A stretch of DNA of 64,000 bases, taken from the IMG/VR virus record IMGVR_UViG_3300043411_000942, positions 124,001 through 188,000 of that record; one strand, written 5' to 3'. The notes below the pieces were generated by a model. It had not been told where the DNA came from, did not search any database, and saw only the letters and a program-made list of their open reading frames with translations. Origin of the DNA: a virus. Both the position numbers and the translations under genes were made by a program. Shown piece after piece: positions 47,145-54,966 of the stretch. Each line of letters opens with the position of its first letter. The first letter of the stretch is position 1.

Positions 47145-48365
47145 ATGCTTGAAGTTGAGGTCAGAGGGTTTCAATCGATAGAGCATGTAAAGCTCCAGAT
47201 TGATGGATTTACCGCACTAACGGGTAGGTCTAACATAGGTAAGAGTGCGTTCGTGAGGGCTATGAAAGTGGCCCTCACGAACTCAGGTGGAGTTGCCTTT
47301 GTTCGACACGCTATCGATTGCGCAAGAGCGCTAAGAGGAGCCAAAACCTGTAAGTGTCAATCCTCTGTTCATATCGTAGGTGAAGGCTTCGACTTACTGT
47401 GGGAAAAGGGGGATGCCGTCAACCGGTATGTGTTCAATGGTAACACGTACGATAAACCGGGAGCTGGTACCCCAGATTTCCTTATGTCTAGTGGGTTTGC
47501 GCCTGTGAAGATAGGGGGTAACTCCGTACTGATTCAGGTGTCGGACCAATTTTACCCCATCTTCATGCTAGATCAGTCTGGCCCAGCAGCAGCAGAAGCT
47601 ATCTCTGATGTGGCTAGCCTAGGTAGGGTAAATAGTGCTCTACGACTTGTGGAAAAAGATCGTAGAGAGGCTCTCGCTACTCAAAAGGTGCGGGATAAGG
47701 ACCTAAAGGAGACCCAGGAGCACCTTACGCAATATGTCGACTTAGACCTAGGTTTGAGTTGTGTAGATGCTGTAGTTCAACAGCTCGCTACCGTAAGGGG
47801 GAAGCTCCGAGACCTAGATGAGGTGGATGGGTTCATCCTTGCCCTACAGGGCATCTCAGATAGGTTAAGGACCATATGGCGAATCAGCTCAGTGGTAACC
47901 CCAGAGTCCGAGTCCATCTCAGGTCCCCACCGTAGGCTGCTACAGATTCAGGAGTTTAACTCGGAGGTTGAGAAGCGAGAGGGTAGCCTAGCCAAACTCC
48001 TTCCCCTTCAGGGGCTACTGAACTCGACTAAGCTGGATGTTGACTTGACCCTTGGGCATAAGCAATTACGTCAACTTAGTAACTGGGTACTTCGACTTAA
48101 GGACCTCAAGTTGAAGTTTGCTAGTCTTGAGCGAGCTGGAACGACTTGGCAGGGGGTAGGTGCAGCCGACCTTAACCTCTCTGCCCTTAAGCAGCTCCAG
48201 CAATTTCAAGTGAAGTTGGCCAGCCTACAGAAGACTATTGCAGACATCGAAGCTCAAGTGTCTAACCTCGATCAAGTGGAGGTCGGGTTGCAGGCTGAGT
48301 TGGATGAAATAGGGGCGTGCCCAACCTGCCTACAAGCTATTCACGGAGAGCACCACCATGCCTAG
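47145..48365 (+). CDS. Rad50/SbcC-type ATPase, N-terminal half
   Basis: 406 aa, starts 1 nt after the recA stop. 'LEVEVRGFQSIEHVKLQIDG' with Walker A 'LTGRSNIGKSAFVRAMKVAL', then a long coiled coil, ending 'IGACPTCLQAIHGEHHHA': a CPTC zinc hook at the very C-terminus. Signature and Walker B motifs are missing here and occur in the 51750 gene. Together they would make one split Rad50/SbcC subunit (like T4 gp46). Overlaps the Mre11-like gene by 8 nt. Confidence 0.88.
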   Translation: MLEVEVRGFQSIEHVKLQIDGFTALTGRSNIGKSAFVRAMKVALTNSGGVAFVRHAIDCARALRGAKTCKCQSSVHIVGEGFDLLWEKGDAVNRYVFNGNTYDKPGAGTPDFLMSSGFAPVKIGGNSVLIQVSDQFYPIFMLDQSGPAAAEAISDVASLGRVNSALRLVEKDRREALATQKVRDKDLKETQEHLTQYVDLDLGLSCVDAVVQQLATVRGKLRDLDEVDGFILALQGISDRLRTIWRISSVVTPESESISGPHRRLLQIQEFNSEVEKREGSLAKLLPLQGLLNSTKLDVDLTLGHKQLRQLSNWVLRLKDLKLKFASLERAGTTWQGVGAADLNLSALKQLQQFQVKLASLQKTIADIEAQVSNLDQVEVGLQAELDEIGACPTCLQAIHGEHHHA

Positions 48366-49335
48366 GGTTGCATTTGTATGTAGGACTGACACTCACTTGT
48401 CAGATCGAAGCCCCATTTCCTGGAAGGCCGACTACCCAATGGAGGTGTGGTCTAGCCTAGAGCAGGTAGGAGCCCTGGCTAAGAAGTGGGAAGCTAACGC
48501 TGTCCTGGATGCAGGGGATTACTTCCACGTAAAGGCTGCTACAAAGAATCCGCATCGACTAGTGGAGCGCTCTGCCAGGCTGCATCAAGGGTACTCATGT
48601 CCTACGTTCTGTGTGGAGGGTAATCACGACATAGCCTACAACAACCTTGATACGCTCGCGGATCAGCCGCTTGGGGTACTGTACGCCACGAAGGTGTTCC
48701 AGCACCTGCGGGAGGAAGTCTTCCGAGATGGGAACTTACAGGTCCGTGTGGTCGGGGTTCCCTACAGTCCGGTTCGTAAGCTGAGTGAGTTGTTGCAGAT
48801 CCAAAAAAAGCCTGGAGATACTCACCTTATTGCCGTAGTTCACACGCTAGCATCGAAGACCCCTCCACCTCAAGTCGAGGACTTCTGGAACGAGCCAGTC
48901 TTCTCCTACGAGTCTCTAGTGAGTAGGAATGGGCCAGATTGCTGGGTATTTGGGCATTGGCACAAGGATCAGGGTGTCGAAGAGATCTCAGGGGTAAAGT
49001 TCGTGAACAATGGTGCCCTATCGAGAGGTGCGCTCGTTCGAGAGAACCTAACTAGGATCCCTAAAGCCTCCATCATCGAGATCGATAACGGCAAGCTATC
49101 TGTCACGTCCTCTCTAATTTCCGTGGCGTCCGCTGAAGACGTGTTCGACTTGGAGCGAAAAGCTACTCAAGAGCGAGAACGTAAAGATATCGAGCAGTTT
49201 GTTCTACAGTTGATGATGAAGGGTGCTATTGACCCTACGTCTAGCATCGAGGAGAACATTCGAACGCTTGGTTTTGCAGATGAGGTTCGGGATGCTGCTC
49301 TACGCTACTTTGAACTTGTTGACACAGTGGGGTAA
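48358..49335 (+). CDS. Mre11/SbcD-like nuclease
   Basis: 325 aa. 'FVCRTDTHLSDRSPISWKAD' (D-x-H, motif I), 'AVLDAGDYFHVKA' (GD, motif II), 'CVEGNHDIAYNNLD' (GNHD, motif III), 'IAVVHTLASKT' and 'CWVFGHWHKDQGVEEISGVK' (motifs IV-V). Binuclear metal phosphoesterase; partner of the split Rad50. Makes 3' ends for RecA. Confidence 0.92.
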   Translation: MPRVAFVCRTDTHLSDRSPISWKADYPMEVWSSLEQVGALAKKWEANAVLDAGDYFHVKAATKNPHRLVERSARLHQGYSCPTFCVEGNHDIAYNNLDTLADQPLGVLYATKVFQHLREEVFRDGNLQVRVVGVPYSPVRKLSELLQIQKKPGDTHLIAVVHTLASKTPPPQVEDFWNEPVFSYESLVSRNGPDCWVFGHWHKDQGVEEISGVKFVNNGALSRGALVRENLTRIPKASIIEIDNGKLSVTSSLISVASAEDVFDLERKATQERERKDIEQFVLQLMMKGAIDPTSSIEENIRTLGFADEVRDAALRYFELVDTVG

Positions 49336-49337
49336 TC

Positions 49338-50303
49338 GTGTACATTTCATACTCTGGTTACAAGTCTAACGAGCAGTGCCCGTTGTCCTACTGGCATCGG
49401 TATGTAAACAAGACGGTGCTAACTGCCCCAGATAACGGTGTGAATGCCCTCTACGGGATAATCATTGGCACGGTTTTCGAGATCTTCTATCGAGATCGAA
49501 TTTGGAAGCACGTCAACTACGTAGATAAGTTGCAGGATCTCGTTGAGCCCGTCTACCTTGAGTCCACAAAACCTCAAAAGGGTAGGATTATTGACTGGGG
49601 GGACGAGAGGTCGAACTATGCAAGTAAAGAGGCCTTACTAGTCGATGTTCGAGACTCTATCCCACGGGGCATAGACACTATCCGACGAAATAGGCTCGTT
49701 GGTAGGTATGCGGAGGCTGAGGTAAAGCTTGACACGAAGTTTGGGGAGCATCTTATTGGAGGTAGAGCTGACTTCCTAATCCAGAGGGTGGCTCCTGACG
49801 GTGACCTCGTGTTGCTTGACGGTAAGGGGTCAAAGCACAGAGATAAGTATGTCGATGGGCACGCTAAGAAAGCTGGAAAGCAAGTAGAGGGTGTGCAGCT
49901 CAAGTGGTACGCCTTCCTGCATAGAGCTAAGCTAAATAAGGTCCCTGACCAGCTAGGCTATGTCTTCTGGAGATTTGAGGGGGACGCTGCTATGGAGTGG
50001 ATCCCGTTCACCAAGTTCGATCTAGACCAGCTTCAACACGAGGTGTTGTCAACGGTCGACAGGGTGTCCGGGTCAATCCAGAAGCTTGCTAAGGTGAGCG
50101 GTAAGGCTCAAGAGCACTCGGAGTTGCTACAGGAGTTGTTCCCAGCTCAGCCAGGTTGGCACTGTTCGTTGTGTTCGTACCTTCCGGTGTGTGAGGAGGG
50201 TAAGAAAAAAGTAGCTTCCATTCAAAATCAACAACGAAAACCTAGGCCTACCATACCCCAGAGTGGTGTACTAGAGGATGGCCTGTCTTTAGATGAGGAG
50301 TGA
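49338..50303 (+). CDS. Cas4/RecB-type PD-(D/E)XK nuclease
   Basis: 321 aa, GTG start. 'ISYSGYKSNEQCPLSYWHRY' (N-terminal Cys), 'LIGGRADFLIQRVAPDGDLV' and 'LLDGKGSKH' (catalytic D...D-x-K), and C-terminal 'WHCSLCSYLPVCEEG', giving the C-x(n)-CxxCxxxxxC of [4Fe-4S] Cas4/AddB-type nucleases. Probably a 5'-3' resection or repair nuclease in the same operon as Mre11/Rad50. Confidence 0.85.
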   Translation: MYISYSGYKSNEQCPLSYWHRYVNKTVLTAPDNGVNALYGIIIGTVFEIFYRDRIWKHVNYVDKLQDLVEPVYLESTKPQKGRIIDWGDERSNYASKEALLVDVRDSIPRGIDTIRRNRLVGRYAEAEVKLDTKFGEHLIGGRADFLIQRVAPDGDLVLLDGKGSKHRDKYVDGHAKKAGKQVEGVQLKWYAFLHRAKLNKVPDQLGYVFWRFEGDAAMEWIPFTKFDLDQLQHEVLSTVDRVSGSIQKLAKVSGKAQEHSELLQELFPAQPGWHCSLCSYLPVCEEGKKKVASIQNQQRKPRPTIPQSGVLEDGLSLDEE

Positions 50304-50306
50304 GTC

Positions 50307-50585
50307 ATGTTAGCACCCGATGAACTTGAGCGTAAAATTGCAGACCTTATCTCCAGGAACCAGCGGGTTCTTAAGCGTAAGACTGAGCTAGGGGGAGAGT
50401 TGAAGTCTAAGAAGGAGGAGCTGGCGAATCTCGTTGCAGAGATCAAAGCAGCTGGGTACAACCCCAAGACTTTGGTGGAGGACCGAGACAAAACGCAGCA
50501 GGAGCTAGAGACCCTAATGCTCTCCTTTGAGAAGGGGCTGGTTGAAGCTGAGACCACAATCGAGGATTACGACAAGAAGAAGTAG
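50307..50585 (+). CDS. small coiled-coil protein (92 aa)
   Basis: ATG 50307 after GAGTC. Nearly all coiled coil ('LERKIADLISRNQRVLKRKT', 'TQQELETLMLSFEKGLVEAE'). Position between nuclease and clamp genes suggests an accessory to the Rad50-like complex. Confidence 0.65.
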   Translation: MLAPDELERKIADLISRNQRVLKRKTELGGELKSKKEELANLVAEIKAAGYNPKTLVEDRDKTQQELETLMLSFEKGLVEAETTIEDYDKKK

Positions 50586-50589
50586 TCCG

Positions 50590-51786
50590 ATGAAATTTGC
50601 AGCAAACATTGCAGACTTATTGGAAGCCGTTAGTCTCGTTGGCATTGTCACCCCAGCGAAGGACTCTGGCTATCTATTCAAGGTAGTGGGCGAGCGTTGC
50701 TACGTCTACTCCAGTGATAGTCTGTGTGTGGCAAGAGCTGAGTTCGCTGTAAGCTCTGACGCGGATGGGGAGTTTATCTACCCCGTTGCGAACATCGACG
50801 CCTTGCGTTTCCTCGGTAAGCATACCGTTAGGTTTGAGACCGTGGAGGAGGAGGGGAAGTTCATTGTACGCTACCAAGCGTCGAATGGGGCCAAGTCTGA
50901 GCGCACCACAAGGAACCCTAAATCCCTATCTACTTGCGACCAGGAGTTGCAAAAAGCAGAGGAAGCTTACACTGTCTCAGCTAAGGTGCTCCAAAAAGCC
51001 CTTGTGCTCAGCAAGCCATTCATGGGTAAGGACGCCCCACAGGAGAAGTTCAGGTCCATACGGTTGCATACAGACCTGGGTGACGGGTACCTTTGCGCCT
51101 CAGATGGGCAGAAGGCATCCTTCTTTTGGTCTGAGGCCTTTCAGGGTAAGGCCTTCTCCGTTCACCAGCTCCACCTAGACAATCTGATAGGGTTTCTGGC
51201 AAAGAGTCCTGGGGAGATTCAGGTCCTCTTTGGGGCCCAGTTTACCTTTGCTCGAAACACGAAAGGTCAAGTGTTTGGCTGGCCAAAGTACGCAAATGCG
51301 GATGGTATTTTCAGCACTTACGCTCTAGATATCGACTACTTTGTTCTTGGGGTTGATCGGCAGCAACTGTACGGGACTCTCCAGTATCTGAAGAAAGAGC
51401 TGGACTCCAATTACGAGAAGGTGCGGATAGTCTACTCTCACGAGCAATGTAACCTTGAGTTTGTGATTGCAGATGGGTCCTCTAAGATCAAGAGCCCCCC
51501 TACAGCCGTGAGGTTAAAGTCAAAACCGGACGGTGAGGTTTGGGCTCTACCTGAAAGTTGGTCTTTCGATATCAGCTTAGACCACCTCATGTCCTTGGTT
51601 AAAGATAACCTCAGCCCTGAAGTGGAGCTGCGAGTGTGGTGGTGTCAAGTAGCCGAAGCTCGAAAACCAACTGGGGTGTTTCGCACTATAGATGAGTTTC
51701 GATTGGACTCCAATGGAGAGTCAGTCCCTGACTCGGAAGGTTCCGTGCTATGTCGAGTCATACGATTCATGTCCTCCCGAATGTAG
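50590..51786 (+). CDS. sliding clamp-like protein (DnaN type)
   Basis: 398 aa from ATG 50590. 'MKFAANIADLLEAVSLVGIV' resembles the DnaN start (MKF...LL.AL..V), and three repeated domains of similar strand/helix order can be guessed ('CYVYSSDSLCVARAEFAV', 'DGYLCASDGQKASFFWSE', 'HEQCNLEFVIADGSSKI'), length near the DnaN norm. Fits the presence of delta, delta' and DnaX genes. Remote similarity; a structural check is decisive. Its 3' end overlaps the next gene by 37 nt. Confidence 0.6.
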   Translation: MKFAANIADLLEAVSLVGIVTPAKDSGYLFKVVGERCYVYSSDSLCVARAEFAVSSDADGEFIYPVANIDALRFLGKHTVRFETVEEEGKFIVRYQASNGAKSERTTRNPKSLSTCDQELQKAEEAYTVSAKVLQKALVLSKPFMGKDAPQEKFRSIRLHTDLGDGYLCASDGQKASFFWSEAFQGKAFSVHQLHLDNLIGFLAKSPGEIQVLFGAQFTFARNTKGQVFGWPKYANADGIFSTYALDIDYFVLGVDRQQLYGTLQYLKKELDSNYEKVRIVYSHEQCNLEFVIADGSSKIKSPPTAVRLKSKPDGEVWALPESWSFDISLDHLMSLVKDNLSPEVELRVWWCQVAEARKPTGVFRTIDEFRLDSNGESVPDSEGSVLCRVIRFMSSRM

Positions 51787-52448
51787 ACGATCTAACCTTG
51801 CGTGTTCGTGCCCTACAGGACAAGGCGTTACGAGCTAAGACCATTCGAGACCAGCTGGTCACTACCGCGACTGCCAGAGAACTTGAGATCCTAGAGCTGA
51901 AAAAGAAGCAGGACATCCTAGTGAAGGTGTCCGAGCTGTACCGAACCCTTATGGATCGACTCGTCCTGCATCAGGTGAAGATGACAGAGGACATCGTTAC
52001 AGAGGGGTTGAAGGCTATCTTTTTCGATCAAGACCTCAAGTTTAAGGCCGAAGTAACGTCCAAGTACAACAAGATAAGCGTTGAGTTCCTTATCTGTATC
52101 GGGGATCCGGACAATGGTGGGTTTGTAGGTGCCCCATTGGAGTCCTTTGGGGGTGGTCCTGCTACGGTTGCCAGTCTCATTCTCCGTATCTTGACGCTTT
52201 TACGTCTCAAACGACAGAAGTTACTGTTACTAGATGAGACGCTTGCTGCGATATCGGATGAGTACATAGAGCCGACTGCTCAGTTCCTATCTAAGCTTGC
52301 AGGTGCAAGTGGATTGAATCTACTCTTAATTGCACACAAAGCTGCTTGGTCGGACTATGCCAATAGCAGCTACCACGGGGATCTTAAGGCTGAGGTTGGC
52401 TCTAAGCCGAAACTCCACCTCAAAAAAGTACGAGGCCCTACGTGTTAA
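51750..52448 (+). CDS. Rad50/SbcC-type ATPase, C-terminal half
   Basis: 232 aa. A short coiled coil ('TARELEILELKKKQDILVKV'), then 'APLESFGGGPATVASLILRI' (ABC signature), 'KLLLLDETLAAISDEYIEPT' (Walker B and D-loop) and 'LNLLLIAHKAAWSDYANS' (H-loop). Walker A is absent and supplied by the 47145 protein. So Rad50 is split and its halves are separated by four genes. ATG 51750 lies inside the clamp-like gene. Confidence 0.88.
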   Translation: MSSHTIHVLPNVDDLTLRVRALQDKALRAKTIRDQLVTTATARELEILELKKKQDILVKVSELYRTLMDRLVLHQVKMTEDIVTEGLKAIFFDQDLKFKAEVTSKYNKISVEFLICIGDPDNGGFVGAPLESFGGGPATVASLILRILTLLRLKRQKLLLLDETLAAISDEYIEPTAQFLSKLAGASGLNLLLIAHKAAWSDYANSSYHGDLKAEVGSKPKLHLKKVRGPTC

Positions 52449-53116
52449 AGGTGCAGGTCGAACATAGGTTGAGTGAGTTACTAGCTAGTGCTCGTAATAG
52501 CTACATTGCAGAGTTTACCGAGTGCTTACCTCACCACTGTGTGCACAACTACAGGCACTCCTTAGATCAACGAAAGCTGATTGGGTCAGAGGCTAACCCT
52601 GATTACAATCGGGTTACGTCATCGAAGCGCAGCTTGCCCGTCCTCCAAACAATTGGGCTGTGCATGTTAGGGTCCGACGATCCTGAGAGTTGGAGTGGGA
52701 CTATCTGTGAGGAGCCTCTTGACGCCAAGCGTTGTGGTGACTTCACTTTAGCTCGCTCAGAGAGTGAACTTTTAGGTGAATTCGAGGCGTTGCTTCAGGA
52801 CGATTCTTGGGTGGAGTTGAATCTCCCTCAGGTTCATACCCTACGTTGGGTCCTCTCACTGGAGGGTGGTGCCGACCCTAGCCCGATCCTCGTAGAGGCG
52901 CCACAGGCCACAGTAGAAGCGTCACAGGCCTCAGTTCTGTTCCCTTGTTGCCACTGTGGGGTACCCCTTGAAAACGAGTGGTCCCCTACCTCCTGCTGTC
53001 CCTCCTGCGACAAGACCCCAGAAGCGCTGCCGACTCTTGTAGAGACGTTGCCCCTCGTACCAGTAAGGGTCACCCTATGGGGTCGAATACTTCAATGGTT
53101 TCGGAGCTTTCGCTAG
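52442..53116 (+). CDS. hypothetical protein with zinc ribbon (224 aa)
   Basis: GTG 52442, overlapping the previous gene by 7 nt. C-terminal 'LFPCCHCGVPLENEWSPTSC' and CPSC form a C4 zinc ribbon, preceded by a mixed domain with 'EFTECLPHHCVHNYRHSLDQ'. No family recognised; replication-region location. Confidence 0.7.
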   Translation: MLKVQVEHRLSELLASARNSYIAEFTECLPHHCVHNYRHSLDQRKLIGSEANPDYNRVTSSKRSLPVLQTIGLCMLGSDDPESWSGTICEEPLDAKRCGDFTLARSESELLGEFEALLQDDSWVELNLPQVHTLRWVLSLEGGADPSPILVEAPQATVEASQASVLFPCCHCGVPLENEWSPTSCCPSCDKTPEALPTLVETLPLVPVRVTLWGRILQWFRSFR

Positions 53117-53701
53117 ATGCTATCTATCCTATCGCAGTTACTCGTTCCTGATCGACATCGACCTAAGTCTGCAAAGGTGGGCTTAGCAGTGCCGATGATG
53201 ATTGAGTTGCCAGGGGTAAGTACAGCCAAACAGGCGCTTGCTACGAATACGAGGGGGGACTTCGTTCAAACTCGTAGGACGGCAGATGGTACTTTACGTC
53301 TAGGGTTGTTCGATTGCCCCTTGGAGGACGAACCCAAGGTACTAGCTAAGCTTTTCCGAACCCTTCAGAGGGAGGCTAAGTTAGAGGGATGGAAGACGTG
53401 CCACCCTGACTTGGTTTCAGCTCTGAGTAAGATGCGGGAGGTTGGTACGACCCCTAAGTCCGTGGTACTGGCTAGTGATCTAGCGAAAGCTGTCACAAAC
53501 CATGAGCTAAAGGAGGGGGAGACTTTGACCTTGAGTGGGTTGAATGTAATCACCACGAACGGATTAGTGGACGGTCAGGCTATGGTGGCAGCTAACCCTA
53601 CAGCTCTTGGGGTTTATGTGCGCATTGGAGACCAGCTTGGTATCCAATTGTACGATGTTCAACATAACCTCTACCTTGTTGACCCTAGCTATGTGGGTTG
53701 A
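53117..53701 (+). CDS. hypothetical protein (194 aa)
   Basis: ATG immediately after the previous stop. Mixed alpha/beta: 'LAVPMMIELPGVSTAKQALA', 'LFRTLQREAKLEGWKTCHPD', 'MVAANPTALGVYVRIGDQLG'. No family recognised. Overlaps the primase start by 11 nt. Confidence 0.65.
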   Translation: MLSILSQLLVPDRHRPKSAKVGLAVPMMIELPGVSTAKQALATNTRGDFVQTRRTADGTLRLGLFDCPLEDEPKVLAKLFRTLQREAKLEGWKTCHPDLVSALSKMREVGTTPKSVVLASDLAKAVTNHELKEGETLTLSGLNVITTNGLVDGQAMVAANPTALGVYVRIGDQLGIQLYDVQHNLYLVDPSYVG

Positions 53702-54386
53702 TACGTTTACAGCTCACACTCACGAGCTACTCCTTACCTCAGAGCCTGTTCTGGAGTTTCTTTGGGGTAGAGGAGTCTCTAACGATCAGATTGAATCGTT
53801 CAATCTCGGGTACTTTGATGGAGAGTTACCTCCAGCTCAGTACTCCAGCGAGTTCCTAGATTGGGCTAAGGGTGGCCTAAAGCTCAGGCAGACCCTCGTT
53901 TTCCCTTTGACGAATGCGCTAGGCAGTGTAAGAGGAGTTCAAGTACGAGCCTTGGACCGTAGCAAGTACTCTGACTTCTTCTTGACTAGCTCTGAGCCGG
54001 TACTATTCGGACTGGGGCAGGCAATGCCCCATATTTGGAAGGACGAGTCTACGATAGTCGTAGAGGGGGTGTTCGATTTATTCCCTGTCCAAAGAGTCAA
54101 CCCCACGGTTGTATCCACCTTAACTGCAAAAGTCAGTGAGTCTTTTGCTCGCACGCTAAAACGAGTCGCTCACACCATTTACCCGTTCTACGATTCGGAC
54201 GCGAAGGGTAGACATGGTGTAGAGGCTATACGCACCAAGTACGGTAGAGACCTTACTGTACGCCCTATCGAATACCCACTAGGCCTAAAGCTAATTGATG
54301 GTACCCCCATCAAAGATCCTGGTAACCTGTGGGAAGCCTTGGGTGATGAACGTTTCGCTCAATTTTTGACCCAACAACTGGAGTAA
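53691..54386 (+). CDS. DnaG-type primase (TOPRIM core)
   Basis: 231 aa from ATG 53691; short compared with DnaG (no CHC2 zinc finger or helicase domain). 'FLWGRGVSNDQIESFNLGYF' is the N-lobe of the polymerase domain, 'VFPLTNALGSVRGVQVRALD' follows, and 'TIVVEGVFDLFPVQR' (TOPRIM E) with 'TIYPFYDSDAKGRHGVEAIR' (DxD) form the metal site. Makes RNA primers. The partner helicase is not in the window. Confidence 0.88.
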   Translation: MWVDTFTAHTHELLLTSEPVLEFLWGRGVSNDQIESFNLGYFDGELPPAQYSSEFLDWAKGGLKLRQTLVFPLTNALGSVRGVQVRALDRSKYSDFFLTSSEPVLFGLGQAMPHIWKDESTIVVEGVFDLFPVQRVNPTVVSTLTAKVSESFARTLKRVAHTIYPFYDSDAKGRHGVEAIRTKYGRDLTVRPIEYPLGLKLIDGTPIKDPGNLWEALGDERFAQFLTQQLE

Positions 54387-54389
54387 GTT

Positions 54390-54875
54390 ATGCAAGTGTA
54401 CGCTGAGGCTGAGGCTGTTCAGGCCATCGCAAACGACCTAATCGCCACCTACCATCCAACCCTGGCTACGGCCAAGTTCAGGTTCCTCTTCAAGGAGAAG
54501 GCCTCGAAGAAGGGTGGTAAGGTTCAACCTGGGTCAGTGAAAAAACTCTCTGACCAGATGCTCTTCCTGATTGACGCCAACTTCCTAATGGAGATCCCTC
54601 TTGAGACATGGAATGAGATGGATGCCACGAAGCGAGTAGCTCTCATCGACCACCTACTGGAGCGCTGCGTAGGTGAGGAGGATGAAGATGGCGGTGGGGA
54701 TATGAAGTGGTCTGTTCGAGAGCCAGACGTAAATGAGTTTGCTACAATCCTTCGTAGGTATGGGGCTTGGCACGATGACCTTGCCGCCTTTGTGTCTGTT
54801 GGGCAATCCATTGACTTGGGGTACCTAACTGAAGTAGAGTCAAGTACTGAGACCGTGCAAACCACCACAAACTAA
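54390..54875 (+). CDS. phage metallopeptidase-like protein with lost active site
   Basis: 161 aa. Layout fits the small phage family 'putative phage metallopeptidase' (PF18894-like): '...KLSDQMLFLIDANFLMEIPL', 'WNEMDATKRVALIDHLLERC', '...VNEFATILRRYGAWHDDLAA'. The usual DHELxH zinc site reads DHLLERC here, so catalysis is unlikely. It may be a pseudo-enzyme. Confidence 0.6.
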   Translation: MQVYAEAEAVQAIANDLIATYHPTLATAKFRFLFKEKASKKGGKVQPGSVKKLSDQMLFLIDANFLMEIPLETWNEMDATKRVALIDHLLERCVGEEDEDGGGDMKWSVREPDVNEFATILRRYGAWHDDLAAFVSVGQSIDLGYLTEVESSTETVQTTTN

Positions 54876-54899
54876 AGTTTGCTGGGTAAGCTCGCTAAG

Positions 54900-54933
54900 A
54901 CAGGAGAGGGAAAGACTACTTCCCCTCTCCTGT
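54900..54933 (+). terminator. terminator-like hairpin before dnaX
   Basis: ACAGGAGAGGG-...-CCCTCTCCTGT, 11 bp, followed by CGTCTAT with a weak T-run; possibly an attenuator. Confidence 0.55.
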
Positions 54934-54966
54934 CGTCTATGGTAGTAAAGACTTGAGGGGTGAATT

